From contig VCJN01003428.1 in the NCBI GenBank assembly GCA_006384855.1, positions 186,001 through 250,000 of the forward strand: a DNA stretch of 64,000 bases, read 5' to 3'. How positions within the stretch are numbered: the first letter of the stretch is position 1; every line of letters begins with the position of its first letter. The notes beneath the pieces are model-generated. The model was given only the letters and a program-made list of their open reading frames with translations. It was not told where the DNA came from and did not search any database. The position numbers and the translations under genes were made by a program. Origin of the DNA: Tetraselmis striata (Eukaryota > Chlorophyta > Chlorodendrophyceae > Chlorodendrales > Chlorodendraceae). Shown one piece after another: positions 49,101 through 59,500 of this stretch.

Positions 49101-52100
49101 AGAGCGCATCCGGTGTCTGTTTGCTCCCATGAGGCTCAAGCTTGGGCTCGGACCCGCGTGCCGTTGCGCCGCTACCGACGCAAAGGAAGCGGCAGAGCGT
49201 GGCCGTCACACCTGGAGCGTAGGCGACCCCAAGCAGCCCGGCCGCGATGGCCAGGGTGTGTCGTGCGCCGTTGGCTGGCGCTGCATCATCCTCGCCATCC
49301 GGCACCAGGAACCGGCGCCACTTGAGTCGGAGTGCGGGTCGGCTGTCCGGGCCCAGGGGGCCGTTGCTCAGTAAAGATGACGGCAGCGCTCCGGCCGGCG
49401 GGTGGTGCAGCCCCAGCACCTCGTCCTGCACTGGGCCGGCGCCACCCCCCGCTTGTGTGGCGCCTTCGGGGCCTGTTGTGATCACGGAGCCCAGGGGCAT
49501 GAGTCAGTCCCGGTGCCCTGCGGGCCACTCACGGCCCGTGGACCTGCCCTTGCACACGCACGCTAGGCCACAGGGTCTAAGGAACAGCGCAGCTGCCACC
49601 ACCAACAGCGCAAAGAGTAGCTTGGTTTCCGTGGCTCCTCTCTAGCATTGCTGACTGGTGAGACAGGCAGGGATCGGCCGCATGCGGTTGAGGCGGCCCC
49701 GGTGGGGGTGGTGGGGGGAGGGGGGGGGGGGGGGGGGGGGCACCGTCAGGCGGCTGCGAAATCGCGCATGAGCACACTGGGCGCCGCAGGCTGACGCTCC
49801 TCAGTGCCACATCTACCAGCAGGTCATGCGTGCTGTAATGCAGTCGGCTGTCCAGCCCCTGCACAGCAATCGCTTGTTCAGCAGTCCAGCTCCAGCCTGA
49901 GAGAGCCAGGAGTGCGCCGAGGCTTGTGTGTGATCGTTCGAGCATGCATGCATCTGCCCCTGATGTTATTGTAGTGGTGATGGCAGAGATGAAGGCACCC
50001 GGGGGGGGGGGGGGGGGGGGGGGCTCCGCACCTGTAGGCTGAGGCACAGGAAGGGCACCTCGAGGAAGTCCTCCCCTGTGGCCTGCACGCCACCTGCCGG
50101 CGCCCTGCCAACCTCTGGGCCCGCCTCATCCAGGTCGAATTCAGGCGGTAGGCTATACTTGGCGCCAATGGGGGCGCGCTGCGCCGGCGCCTGGGCGTCT
50201 GCCTGCTGGCCGCTGGGCCCTGCAGCAGACCCCTCACCCGCGGACGCTCGCATGTGGCGCTCGATGGCGCCGCCCAATCGGCTGCCTCCTGACGCCTTGG
50301 AGGGCGATGTCATCGACAGATTTCGCGACAGCGCCCGCCTACGCCGCTCGTACTTGTCATGATCCACACAGCGCCCCGCCAGCTCCACGCCTGGAATGCG
50401 CAGGGGGTGGGGGGGGGGGGGGGGGGGGGGTCATTGCAGATGGGCAGTGCAGCTGGGCTGACAAACGCCGCCTCGGGGGGCACCGCAGGGTAACGGCGGG
50501 CGACGCGAGCTGGGAGGGCTTGCCCCCACCCTTGAGCGACAGCGTCACCACCACCTCCATCGGCCCTGCCGCCAGCCGAGCCGCCTCCAAGTTGGCCTCT
50601 CGGTCCCCAGCGCTCTGCGCAGCCGTCGCCTCGTCCGTCATGAACTCCCACGCGGAGCCTGCTCAGCCACCAGCCAGATGCAGCCGTCAGAGGATCGGCT
50701 GCTAGCCGGTGCAGGGAGAAGGGTGGTGGGCAGGCGGGCAAGGGTGCGTCTACCCAGGGCGCTGCCCGCCCCGGACATGAGCCATGAAAAGCCAGAGGAC
50801 ACCGCTCCGCCGTCGCCGTACTCAATGCCTTCCTCCGAGCTATCATCCGGGGTATCTGTAACAGCCCCAGGCCCCAGGCACTGCGCCGGGCCGTCCTGAT
50901 GGCGTCGGTCCTGTGCAGTTAACAGGTAACTGTCAGCTGCCCCAAGCTGCGCCTGGTTGTCAGTGCTGCCAGTGCAGTTTGTCTGGGTGCGCTCACCCCC
51001 TCCAAATGCGCGGCGTCCTTGCGGAAGGCGGCTGGCAGCGAGTTCACAAAGCTCTGCAACCACTCCACCTGCGCCAGCAGTGACAGCTGGAGGGATAAGT
51101 GTGTGTATGCGCGCGCAGGGGGAGGCGGGGGCAAGGCGTTCCAAAGCGACGGCAGCGTTGCGTGCCTGCAGGCTGTTAACAGCAGCCGTGATGGGTTCCG
51201 CAGCAACGTCGACGTGCACCTGCATGAGGTCGGCCAGGCTGACGTGCACTGCACTTCCCTGGTGGAGGAGCACCAGCAGCGGGGCCAGCAGCGAGAGTTT
51301 GATGCTGCGGTTTGCGGGGGGGGGGGGGGGGGGGGGGGGCATCAGCCCTGCTGCCGCCCCCCCTTCCGCAGCGCTGCAAGTCCCTGGCGCATTCGGGCAG
51401 GGGGGAGGCGGGGGTGGGGGTGGGTCGAGTAGGTGGCAGGGTCTCACATGGAGCAGCGCAGCAGAGGCTCCTGGAATAGCATGGGGCCGCCGGCAGAGGA
51501 GGAGTTGTCGTCCAGGCAGATGGTGGCGCGCGCAATCTCGCATGACATCTTGACCCATGCCTCCGGCTCCTGAAGCGTCGGGCGACAGGGGTACATCCCG
51601 CAATGAGCTTCGCCACGTCAATAGCAAACATGCACAGGCACAGAAACGGGCAAAGCACTCCTCTGGGCAGATAGACGCACGATCAGTCTGCTCTGCCAGT
51701 CGTCCTCTGCGGAGAAGAGGCGGACGTGCTTGCAGGTGAAGGTGGCGGTCGCCGTGGGCGCGATATACTTGAGCACCATGTTGCTCACCACCACCCGGAT
51801 ATTGCTCAGCGCCTGCTGCAGGAAGCTACCCAGCCAGCTACTGCCTCCGCCGCTGCCATCATCGCCCTCCGCCGCCGCCGCTGCCTCGGCCGCGGCCCCT
51901 TTTGCCCGCCGTGCTGCTGCTGATGCTGCCTCCTCCGGCGAGTGCAGCGCCAGGATGCACTCCACCGTCTCCAGCCGGATCTACACGCCCGCTCACCGCT
52001 TAACGACTCAGCACCGCCTGGCCACAGCCATTGCGCTACACGACCATTGTTTCACACCCCACAAGCTGCTTGATCAAGAGACCATGCGCCCCTCCCCCTC

Positions 52101-52562
52101 CCCCTTGGGCAATCATAACCATCACAACCATGAATCAATCACCCCTCTCTCAATGCCTGCCCTACCTTCTCTCTCCACCAGCTGCTCATTCAGCAGGTCA
52201 TGTGCCCCTCCCCACTCGCACCATCATCGCCCTCATTACCATCACTCGATCAACTCCCCCCCCCCTCCCCCCCCCCCCCCCCCCCAACACACACACACGT
52301 CCACAGCTGCGCCGAGCCTCACCTCCAGCGGCTGTGAGCCCAGGCTTCGCCAGGGAATGTCGAGGCGCAGCTCACGCGCAAAGGCACGATGCACGCGCAC
52401 CGGCAGATCCCCGACCAGCGGGTCCAGGTTGAGCTCCAGGTCATGCAGCACGAGCGAGCCGCCGGCGAAGGTGGCGCGCAGGCCTGAACCCGTCTGCCCA
52501 TCCGCGCTCTTGATGAATCGCCGCAGCAGGCGGTTCACCACCGGCGTTAGCAAGGACTCCAT
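31998..52562 (-). CDS. VPS13B-like bridge-type lipid-transfer protein
   Basis: A very large spliced gene, probably more than 30 exons. Exon 1 (52323-52562, ATG at 52562) is a chorein N-terminus: MESLLTPVVNRLLRRFIK, then DIPWRSLGSQPLE. Exon 2 (51681-51980) continues TVECILAL and NIRVVVSNMVLKYI. VPS13B proteins have closely similar PWTKLGSEP and TMECILKL strings, hence the B-type call. Exon 3 is 51448-51569. Repeats of the RBG rod follow, then SHR-BD-like segments (39-44 kb) and the conserved C-terminus. The last exon is 31998-32780. VPS13 proteins form a hydrophobic groove that moves lipid between membranes at contact sites; B-type proteins act around Golgi and endosomes. Introns carry many C/G tracts and a 1-kb AT-rich intron (about 39.75-40.7 kb). 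I did not resolve every exon, so internal frame breaks cannot be excluded. Confidence 0.85.
39000..44200 (-). other. SHR-BD-like (VAB) segments of the VPS13B-like gene
   Basis: Four minus-strand exons contain the repeated hallmark in which an Asn-Xaa-hydrophobic-Pro turn opens a beta module: ILVENLCPVAIAIG (about 44.14 kb), VVFKNCLPEGIEVAV (about 42.48 kb), AILRNELPYAMDVV (about 41.09 kb) and VVTNLCPWPLCLRC (about 39.05 kb). In other VPS13 proteins this region binds Pro-X-Pro adaptor peptides and decides the organelle. Confidence 0.65.
39750..40720. other. Large AT-rich intron of the VPS13B-like gene
   Basis: No exon-like coding on the minus strand for about 1 kb. It is distinctly more AT-rich than the flanking exons and lacks long C/G tracts. 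It could contain an old insertion, but no terminal repeats were recognised. Confidence 0.4.
44424..44452 (-). repeat. Interstitial plant-type telomere-like motifs at a splice donor
   Basis: On the minus strand, an exon ending in CACACCAG is followed by GTGGTTTAGGG, TTTAGAG and TTTTAGGG. Two exact TTTAGGG units and degenerate ones lie directly after the 5' splice site of a VPS13B-like intron. Confidence 0.6.
51681..52562 (-). other. Chorein_N module (exons 1-2) of the VPS13B-like gene
   Basis: Residues 1-80 (exon 1) and the next 100 (exon 2) form the scoop-shaped N-terminus that receives lipids. The exon-1 donor GTGAGG lies at 52317-52322 and the exon-2 acceptor at 51981-51982. An acidic/Ala-rich insertion (GDDGSGGGSSW) separates the two conserved parts of exon 2. 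Confidence 0.8.
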
Positions 52563-53480
52563 GATTCCGGGGGCAGTCCCCCGGGCGCCCTCCTACGCGG
52601 CGGCGTTCCGGTGCCCTCCAAGCTTCCGATGACTGGAATTGTGATCCGAAGCAGCAGCGACGGCGGCAGCCCAACGGGGTGGCTGCCCAACGGGGTGAGA
52701 ATAACGGCAGCTGCGGTCAGCGATCCATCTGGCTCCGCGAGCCCCCGAGAGACACAACGCTCCCTCCAGCAGAAACCGTCCCACTGCACCGCTACCGTGA
52801 GCGCAATCAGCCCGGCGGTCGAGGCTGCCGGTTGTATCGACGTGGGTCGAGGGCGCGAGTGGGGCCGAGCGGGCGGCGGGTGGCTGTTTTGACTGATCGC
52901 ATCGCTGCCGACGACGACGCAGCGCGCGTTGAATAGAAACGAGCACGATGATATACTTTTTGGTTACAGGGAGAGCGTCAAGAGAATGCACGGAAAGCAC
53001 TGGGGAAGGAAAAAGCCTACATTTAAGCAGAACCCTCTTAAAGCACGATGATATCGCTAATCCTTATCGCCCGCCACCTGCGCTCGTCCATCATCCACAA
53101 TTATCTAGTATGGGTAGCCCGTAATCCTTTCAGTCGGTACACTCTGTATAGCAGGTATATATCTTATTATCATTATAGTGTCACCAATATATGATTATGA
53201 TATAATTGTGACACTATAATGACACTTTTGTGAAAGCCATTATGTAATAAAAAAATGATTCTGATATTACTGTTACTTTATTATTATTGCTACTAGTCGC
53301 TACTAGTCGCCGATGAGGCCATCACAACTTGATTTGTCCTTTTAGGTGCCCCCCCCCACCATTTATAAGCGCCCCTTTTTTTTCTCCTGCTGCATCCACA
53401 GGTACTACAATGTATTGTCAAAAGCACTGCAAAATATGCAATGGGGCGGTTATATTATATCATTGCAAGCACACATTGGC
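52563..53480. other. Upstream region of the VPS13B-like gene
   Basis: The first 350 bases are GC-rich and could be 5' untranslated sequence and promoter. The rest is AT-rich and contains the hairpin at 53171-53221. No gene is supported. Confidence 0.4.
53171..53221. repeat. Perfect 14-bp inverted repeat forming a long hairpin
   Basis: CATTATAGTGTCAC at 53171-53184 is the exact reverse complement of 53208-53221. Pairing continues inward with three mismatches over ten more positions, leaving a loop of about three bases. Confidence 0.85.
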
Positions 53481-53489
53481 CGGCAAGCT

Positions 53490-55032
53490 AACGGCAAGCT
53501 TACCCCAACGCATGTCAGGCACCCTCGTGTGGTCGGTAATGAGCTCAGTCGTGTTCATCCAAAACGGGTCGAACTTGGTATCGGCGATCTTGCGGTTCAG
53601 CTCCCGGAGGTCAGTAATGAGGTTGAAGTCATGCGAGTGTAACGCAAAGTCGGTCGACTAGCTCCTAGCAACATGCATGTGCTTGCTACGTTCGAGGAAC
53701 TCTCGAGCCAGTCAAGTCCTCGTATATTGCCACCGCGGCGGCCTTCGAGTTGATGAAGCTAGAGTTCACGAACTTGGCGAAGAAGCCTCGCTTGTTGGAT
53801 GGTGCGAGTGGTGTCAATGCCCCTTTTATGCAAGGCGAACGACGCCTTCGCGTCGCGCAGATCCGGGTTGCGTGGCATTCTCCGTATTAGGGTCACCATC
53901 ATGCCGGCCTGACTGCCGCCCCGCCTCAAGTGAAATACCTCCAAGGGCGTTTGCATAAGCTTCTCTGGCGCCTCTATGAAGTTGAGCATGATGATGCAGA
54001 GAACCAGCACACGGGCAAACGACGTCATGAGAACGAGCCGTGGGTAACACTAACAGCAGCAACATGATAGGGTTTTGGCACGCACCGAGTGGAGGAGTTG
54101 AGGCGTGATGTAGTGCGACACGTCTAAGATCCAATGCGCACAAATCCAATGCGCACAAATCTCGGTTAATCTGTCTCTGGGGGCCAGGTAGCTTGGAGTA
54201 GTACTGCGACAATAGCGGTTCGACCACGATGATGTCGTGTGAATTCTCGAACGTACGGGCCGGGGTTGCGAGGAGAATGCGTGCATGTTGGCGAGCGTTC
54301 TGGCTGACGAGGCGCTTATTGTATGCCGACCTCGCAGTTTTGAGGGCGCTGAAATATCGAACACGATGGGCCAATTGTCCATCGTCGTCTAGTTGCCGTT
54401 GCCGCGGAGCAGCTTGTGAAGCACCCGGGGTTCTTCTGCAGCTGTGCCCATACCCCGCCGTTCTTTTTGTTGTTCTCAGGTGAGCTCCACGGGAACAGCG
54501 CGAGGTGCGCATACTGCACGAAGTCACGTCCCACCTTGTTCGGTGTATCGGCCGTCCACCCGACTTCCATAGACCCAAGCCAGTCTACTATATCGTTGAA
54601 GTGTCGCTTCTTCCTCGTCAGACTACCGGGGTCACCGGCGTGCCGCGTGGGTAGGTGGCGGCTGCTAGATGTAGTGGCTACCGTCATCATACGCAAGATA
54701 TGGTTCACCGGCGATGGGCGCGCCTCTATAAGGGAAGGGTGGCCGTAACGTGGGGCCTCCAGTGCTTCCATCGCGTCGAAGAGGTTATCGTCGATAAATA
54801 CAGTGAACTCTTGCGCGGTGTCGGCGGTGTTCTTTGTGACGCTCATGGCGACAACAACGGCATCGTGGAGCGGTATGGAGGCGGGGGCGAGACAACGCAG
54901 GACTGTCAACATAGCTTTCGAGCATGTCGCCGTCGGGCCGAACTCCGTCGCCTTCCTCCACGACGGCTTGAACCGCTGCACGTTGTCGATGCTGGTGCTC
55001 ATGCATACCGACAGAGCAACGCCACCAATCAT
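53490..55032 (-). CDS. Hypothetical minus-strand gene, possible diverged relative of the methylase-fold gene
   Basis: Several minus-strand blocks read like exons. The 54.4-55.03 kb block contains FTVFIDDNLFDAMEAL and HFNDIVDWLG. A block near 53.9-54.0 kb has APEKLMQTPLEVFHLRRGG. Those at 53.70-53.83 and 53.49-53.65 kb have RGFFAKFVNSSFINSKAAAV and FALHSHDFNLITDLRELNRK. The first block resembles VFIADTLFGAG and DDFNDVF of the neighbouring 56.5-64 kb gene, and the second sits where that gene has its QKPIALF box, so a shared origin is possible. Exon borders are not settled and motif I is not evident, so this may be a decayed copy. No other family is recognised. Confidence 0.4.
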
Positions 55033-55060
55033 TTCAAGGGCATGGTGGGGGTGGCTGCTG

Positions 55061-56541
55061 TGAGAGTGGGTGTTGTGATGCCCAATGGCGGCCCGCGGCC
55101 TGGATTATGCGGCGGCTGTGTCGTATAGAGCCTCTAAAACCGACGTGGCATCGCCAAGGATAGCGCGCACGCAAATGTGGAGCCAGGCGCGGCCGTACGC
55201 GTCGCTACGGCTTCTCCAATACAGTATTAAGTACTGTTTGGGATTCAACATATTCTTTTGCCGACATCCGGATTCATTCACCCCCCCCCCCCCATCTTTC
55301 GGGGGGAGGCAGCTAAAACGACATATCAACGTGTGATGCCATGATGGCATAATTACTGAAGGCATGACCAACCAATTAGACCAACCATACTGTATATTGA
55401 TATTAATGGTACTGAGACAAGACTGAAACCCGCCAGTTTCTCACGGATATTTGTACCATTTTTAAACGTTAAAATTGGTTTGTAAATAGGCGGGACCGTT
55501 GCAATATCATGACCGCGATGCTGGGCCCTACTCATCTAAATGCGGCCTTCTAGACCTCTTGCCCGAGTACCCGGAATGCCGGCCTATATAAATGGACATT
55601 TATTTGGCCACCATTGCGGGCTCTTCTTTGCAAAACCCAAGGTAATACTTGCCTGAAACAAATAAGTAAACACGCGCTGTCGTGTACACGAATGATGCAA
55701 TTTTGAGTTAGCGTGAATGTCAACATATGTCATGTCAGCGTGATACGCGAAATGGCATACCTTTCCGCTCACCACGCCTTTTCCTTGCCTGCAGCAAGCA
55801 AAATGAACAACCTAGGTAAGAAATTGTGCCGCCCCGTTTTATTGCCTTAAAACGGCCAGGCATGTTGCAGAAGAAGCCCCCTATCTACCCTTGTGCAGTA
55901 TATAGCGCTGCTGATTCTGCGGAACCAACGGTAAAATGAGCATGCACACGGTAGCAGCTGCTCTCAGGGCGCTCACATGATGCCGCAATGGACGGCAAAC
56001 CTGCTGGTGTACCACCTGTTGGCGAACGCTCCTCCACTAGATTTTGGACTACAAACGCCCCCTCCTCGCTCTATGTGATGGCAATTATTGTTCTTGCATG
56101 TCTCCTCCGCATAAATATCTATGACCTTTGGGGCGAAGGGACCAGGAATAATTACCACGATCTCTCAAGGTTCCTCTTATCTTGAAACCGTAAGAAACAG
56201 TAATGCAACCTATTTTGCCCCGAGGCACGCGGTGCATTGTGGTTAGGTCTAAATCAGGGTTTGGGGGCAGCAGTGGGATTGCAAGCTAATATGAATGCCG
56301 GTTGGTTCATTTTGTGCCAAGTCGGGGAAACCAATTCCGTCCAAGCAGGGACAAATCAAAAGAGTGAAGGAAACGGGATGGTTACAAGAAGTTTGCGCCA
56401 TCGGGGGCTGAAACTCTGTCCAAACTGGGACAAAAAGAAGTGCGGGGGCCGTGATGGCTACAAGTAGTTTGTGCCGTCCGGGGCTGAAACTCTGTCAAAG
56501 CCGGGACAAAACATATGAGCGGCTAATTTTGCGGAATTGTA
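55061..56541. other. Intergenic region between the two methylase-fold loci
   Basis: Mostly AT-rich without a supported ORF. It has a C tract at 55279-55293 and a three-copy degenerate tandem repeat near its right end. A TTACA at 56382-56386 gives TGTAA on the minus strand about 156 nt after the stop of the larger gene, a candidate poly(A) signal. Confidence 0.45.
56295..56512. repeat. Degenerate tandem repeat, about 72 bp, three units
   Basis: Units share GATGG[TC]TACAAG[AT]AGTTTG[CT]GCC, then a CGGGGCTGAAACTCTGTC.AA block and a GGGACAAAA end. The first unit is more diverged than the other two. Confidence 0.6.
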
Positions 56542-59500
56542 CTACATATCATCATCTTCGATCACATAATCCCCTCGGCGCTCTGCCGCCTCTTGCCTCC
56601 TCTTCTCCGCCGCTGCACGCTCTTCCCGCTCCTCTAACTCGGTCATTGGAAGGCGTAGACCCGGCCACTTCTCGAAGTCACTTGGACGCAGTCTTTGAGT
56701 CTCGTCCCATGGCTTCTCTTTGAACCATGAGATCATCCTGGACTTCATCCCAGCGATTTGCGTCTTCTGGTTGTCAATGAGGATCGTCTTCAATTTCCTG
56801 TGTGTGAACGAGTAGCTATGATCCATATGGTCCCACCACACGGAAAAGGCCGCAGCGACCTGGAAAAGGCGTGGCAAACCGCACAAGGCGTTAATTTTTT
56901 TATGCTGACCCCATTAAGACACTCACCCGGGTTGCACCCCTCACGCACCGCGGTTGTCCCGGTTCCGGCTGTGACGTCGACGATTGTTGTCCCGTCTGTT
57001 GCCGCCATCTTAAGGTGCTTGGCGAAGAGAGCGATAGGCTTTTGGTACTTGTTCACCGTCTGTCTGTTCTCGTCCTTCAATTTCGCACTGTCTTTGAAGT
57101 GACCCAACATGATGGATGTAGAGAATCTGGAAAGGCACAACCGGCTTAGCGAGTAAATAAATACAAGCCGGCTATTTTCCACGGATCAAATCTCACCTTC
57201 GGGGATCATCGAAACGGATGTTGTCGGCTATGATGCTTGGCGGGGGCTTCTTGACGTAGAGGTAGTACTCAGCGTCGTGACGCAGAGAGCTGCCCATCTT
57301 CATCCCGCAATCCTTGGCCCAAGTCAGGACGTGATAGATGAGGTCCTCAGCTTGTTTTTGAACGGCTGTGATTGCGGATCCAAGTTGCTGGTCCGAGAGG
57401 TGAATGAAGAAATGGCACCCATCGAGAGCAGTGTGGACGTCAGAAGATCCAGTCAGGATATTCAACTGCCTGCGCGGGGGAAAAATCGGGAATGAGATAA
57501 ATGAAAGCACAGTCATCTACGCACCGGGGTTGTGGGGGTTGTCTTGCCTGGCGAAAGCAAACACGTCGTTGAAGTCGTCCGTACCCCACGCAGCATCCTT
57601 CGAGTCCCATGTGTGCGAACCAGCTCCGAAAAGCGTGTCGGCAATGAAGACTGTTGCCTTTCTGGCATGAACTGCCGACATGGCGTCCGCGACGAATTGT
57701 TTTGTCGCGGGAGCCTTGAAGTTCCCCTCCACAATGCAAGTCTTGCAAAGCTCCGTGTCTAACCAGATCTCCTCATCCTTGTCGACCTTTTCGCCCTTGG
57801 GCATCACCGGAAGTGCCCCGGCCTGTGTGTATTAGAAAACAGATTCGGGTTAATAGCTCACAACGAAAATTCAGAAGAGCATTTGTGGTTGCACAAGATC
57901 TTAGTTACCTTCATCGATATCCACAGCTCATTAGAAACATTCGGAGCGGAAACCGCGATAAGCTCCGGCGCACATGCCAGAAGAGCAAACTCTGTGAAGA
58001 AGGAGATGACCAAGTCCGGCATCTGATTCTTGATGCGATACGCCTCACTCCTGATGGTGGTGTTGGTGGCCGCGATATGCTCTCGAACCGGTAGTGGTGT
58101 GAGACAATCGGCGGATTTCATGTCCCCCCATCTGGCAGGAGGGGTCAGCAAGACCATCAACGGACCGGAGCGATGAGCACCTTTGAACAAATCCTGGAAC
58201 TTTCTAGGGAAGCCTGTTGGGCCGAGGTCATCAACCTTGGCTCGGAACTTGGTGATGGCGTCAAGGCGAGCGGCCGCTTGCTCTTCCGACACATCGTCAT
58301 CCACATCCATTTCGATGATGTGGTCCGAGAGATATTTCCCCCAGTTCCTGGCCGGTTCGTCCGGCGTCAGCAGTTGGAGTTCCTGTCCGTGTCCCTTTGC
58401 CGTGCCAATGGCATTCATGAGCTTGATGCTTGCTCGACGCAAGAGATCGCGAAACCTCCAGGTCTCAATCATCGCGAGCCACTCCGCGTTGGTGTGCGTA
58501 ACAGCCATGGGGCCATTGTCGCCGGCATGCTTAATGTCATCCACCAGCTCGTAGAGGCTCGGGGTCACACTGTGCTCGCCTTGGATGAGCAGTCCAACCA
58601 CCAGGTACATCTGGCCCACAGGGAGATCCGCGCTGTCGCTCTGCTTGGCAAGAGACGGCTCGTCTAGCCAGGGCGCATGGGGTCCAAAGCCGACATCCTG
58701 GGTCGAAAAACAAACTTCAGTACGGAGAAAGGAATCAATGATAGTATTCCATGTGATTAAGACACTGGGGTCGGTCACAACTTACCTCCATGAGGGCGAC
58801 TCGGAAGTGAGCTCTGTCTTTCCCGAAGCCGTACTTCTTGTTATCGAGGATTGCATTGATAGGCTTCCGAATTGCTTCGTAAACCTTGCTCACTTCCTTC
58901 TGGGTGAGTTGCCTGCCGCTATTGAGGCGCTTGACTCTATCGAGTTCTTGCTGGTAGTACACAAACATGTCTCCGAGTTTGGTTCTGGCTTCGTCCCATC
59001 CTCGAACCCCGAGGTCCACATGCCGGTAGGCTTCAGAAATCTGCTCAAGGGGCTCAAAAACACTGCGCAAATCATTTGTCAGAATCTAGCAGCATTAACA
59101 ACACGATAAATTTTCATCATGTACGCAACTCACCGTTCTGGGCGCGAGCAGAGGTCAATCAAATTTGAGAACTCGCTGCTCTTCTTATCTTTGATGCCGA
59201 TCTTCTCAAGTTCAACTTGAAGAACTTCAGACTTCTTGAACTCCTTCACTACCCTGATTTGCGGAAGTGCCCTAAAGCCGGGGCGATTTGCATCCTGTTC
59301 TGCATACCAGCTCTCGAAACATCTGCGAAGGTTCTGCAGAACAATTGCACCGATTTCAAAACTCCGAACGATTGTACATCGATGACAAACCGTTTCGTCC
59401 CACTGATGACAGAACGTTTCGTCCCACTAATGACAGAACGTTTTGCCCCACTGATGACAGACCGTTTCGTCCCACTGATGACAAACCGTTTCGTCCCACT

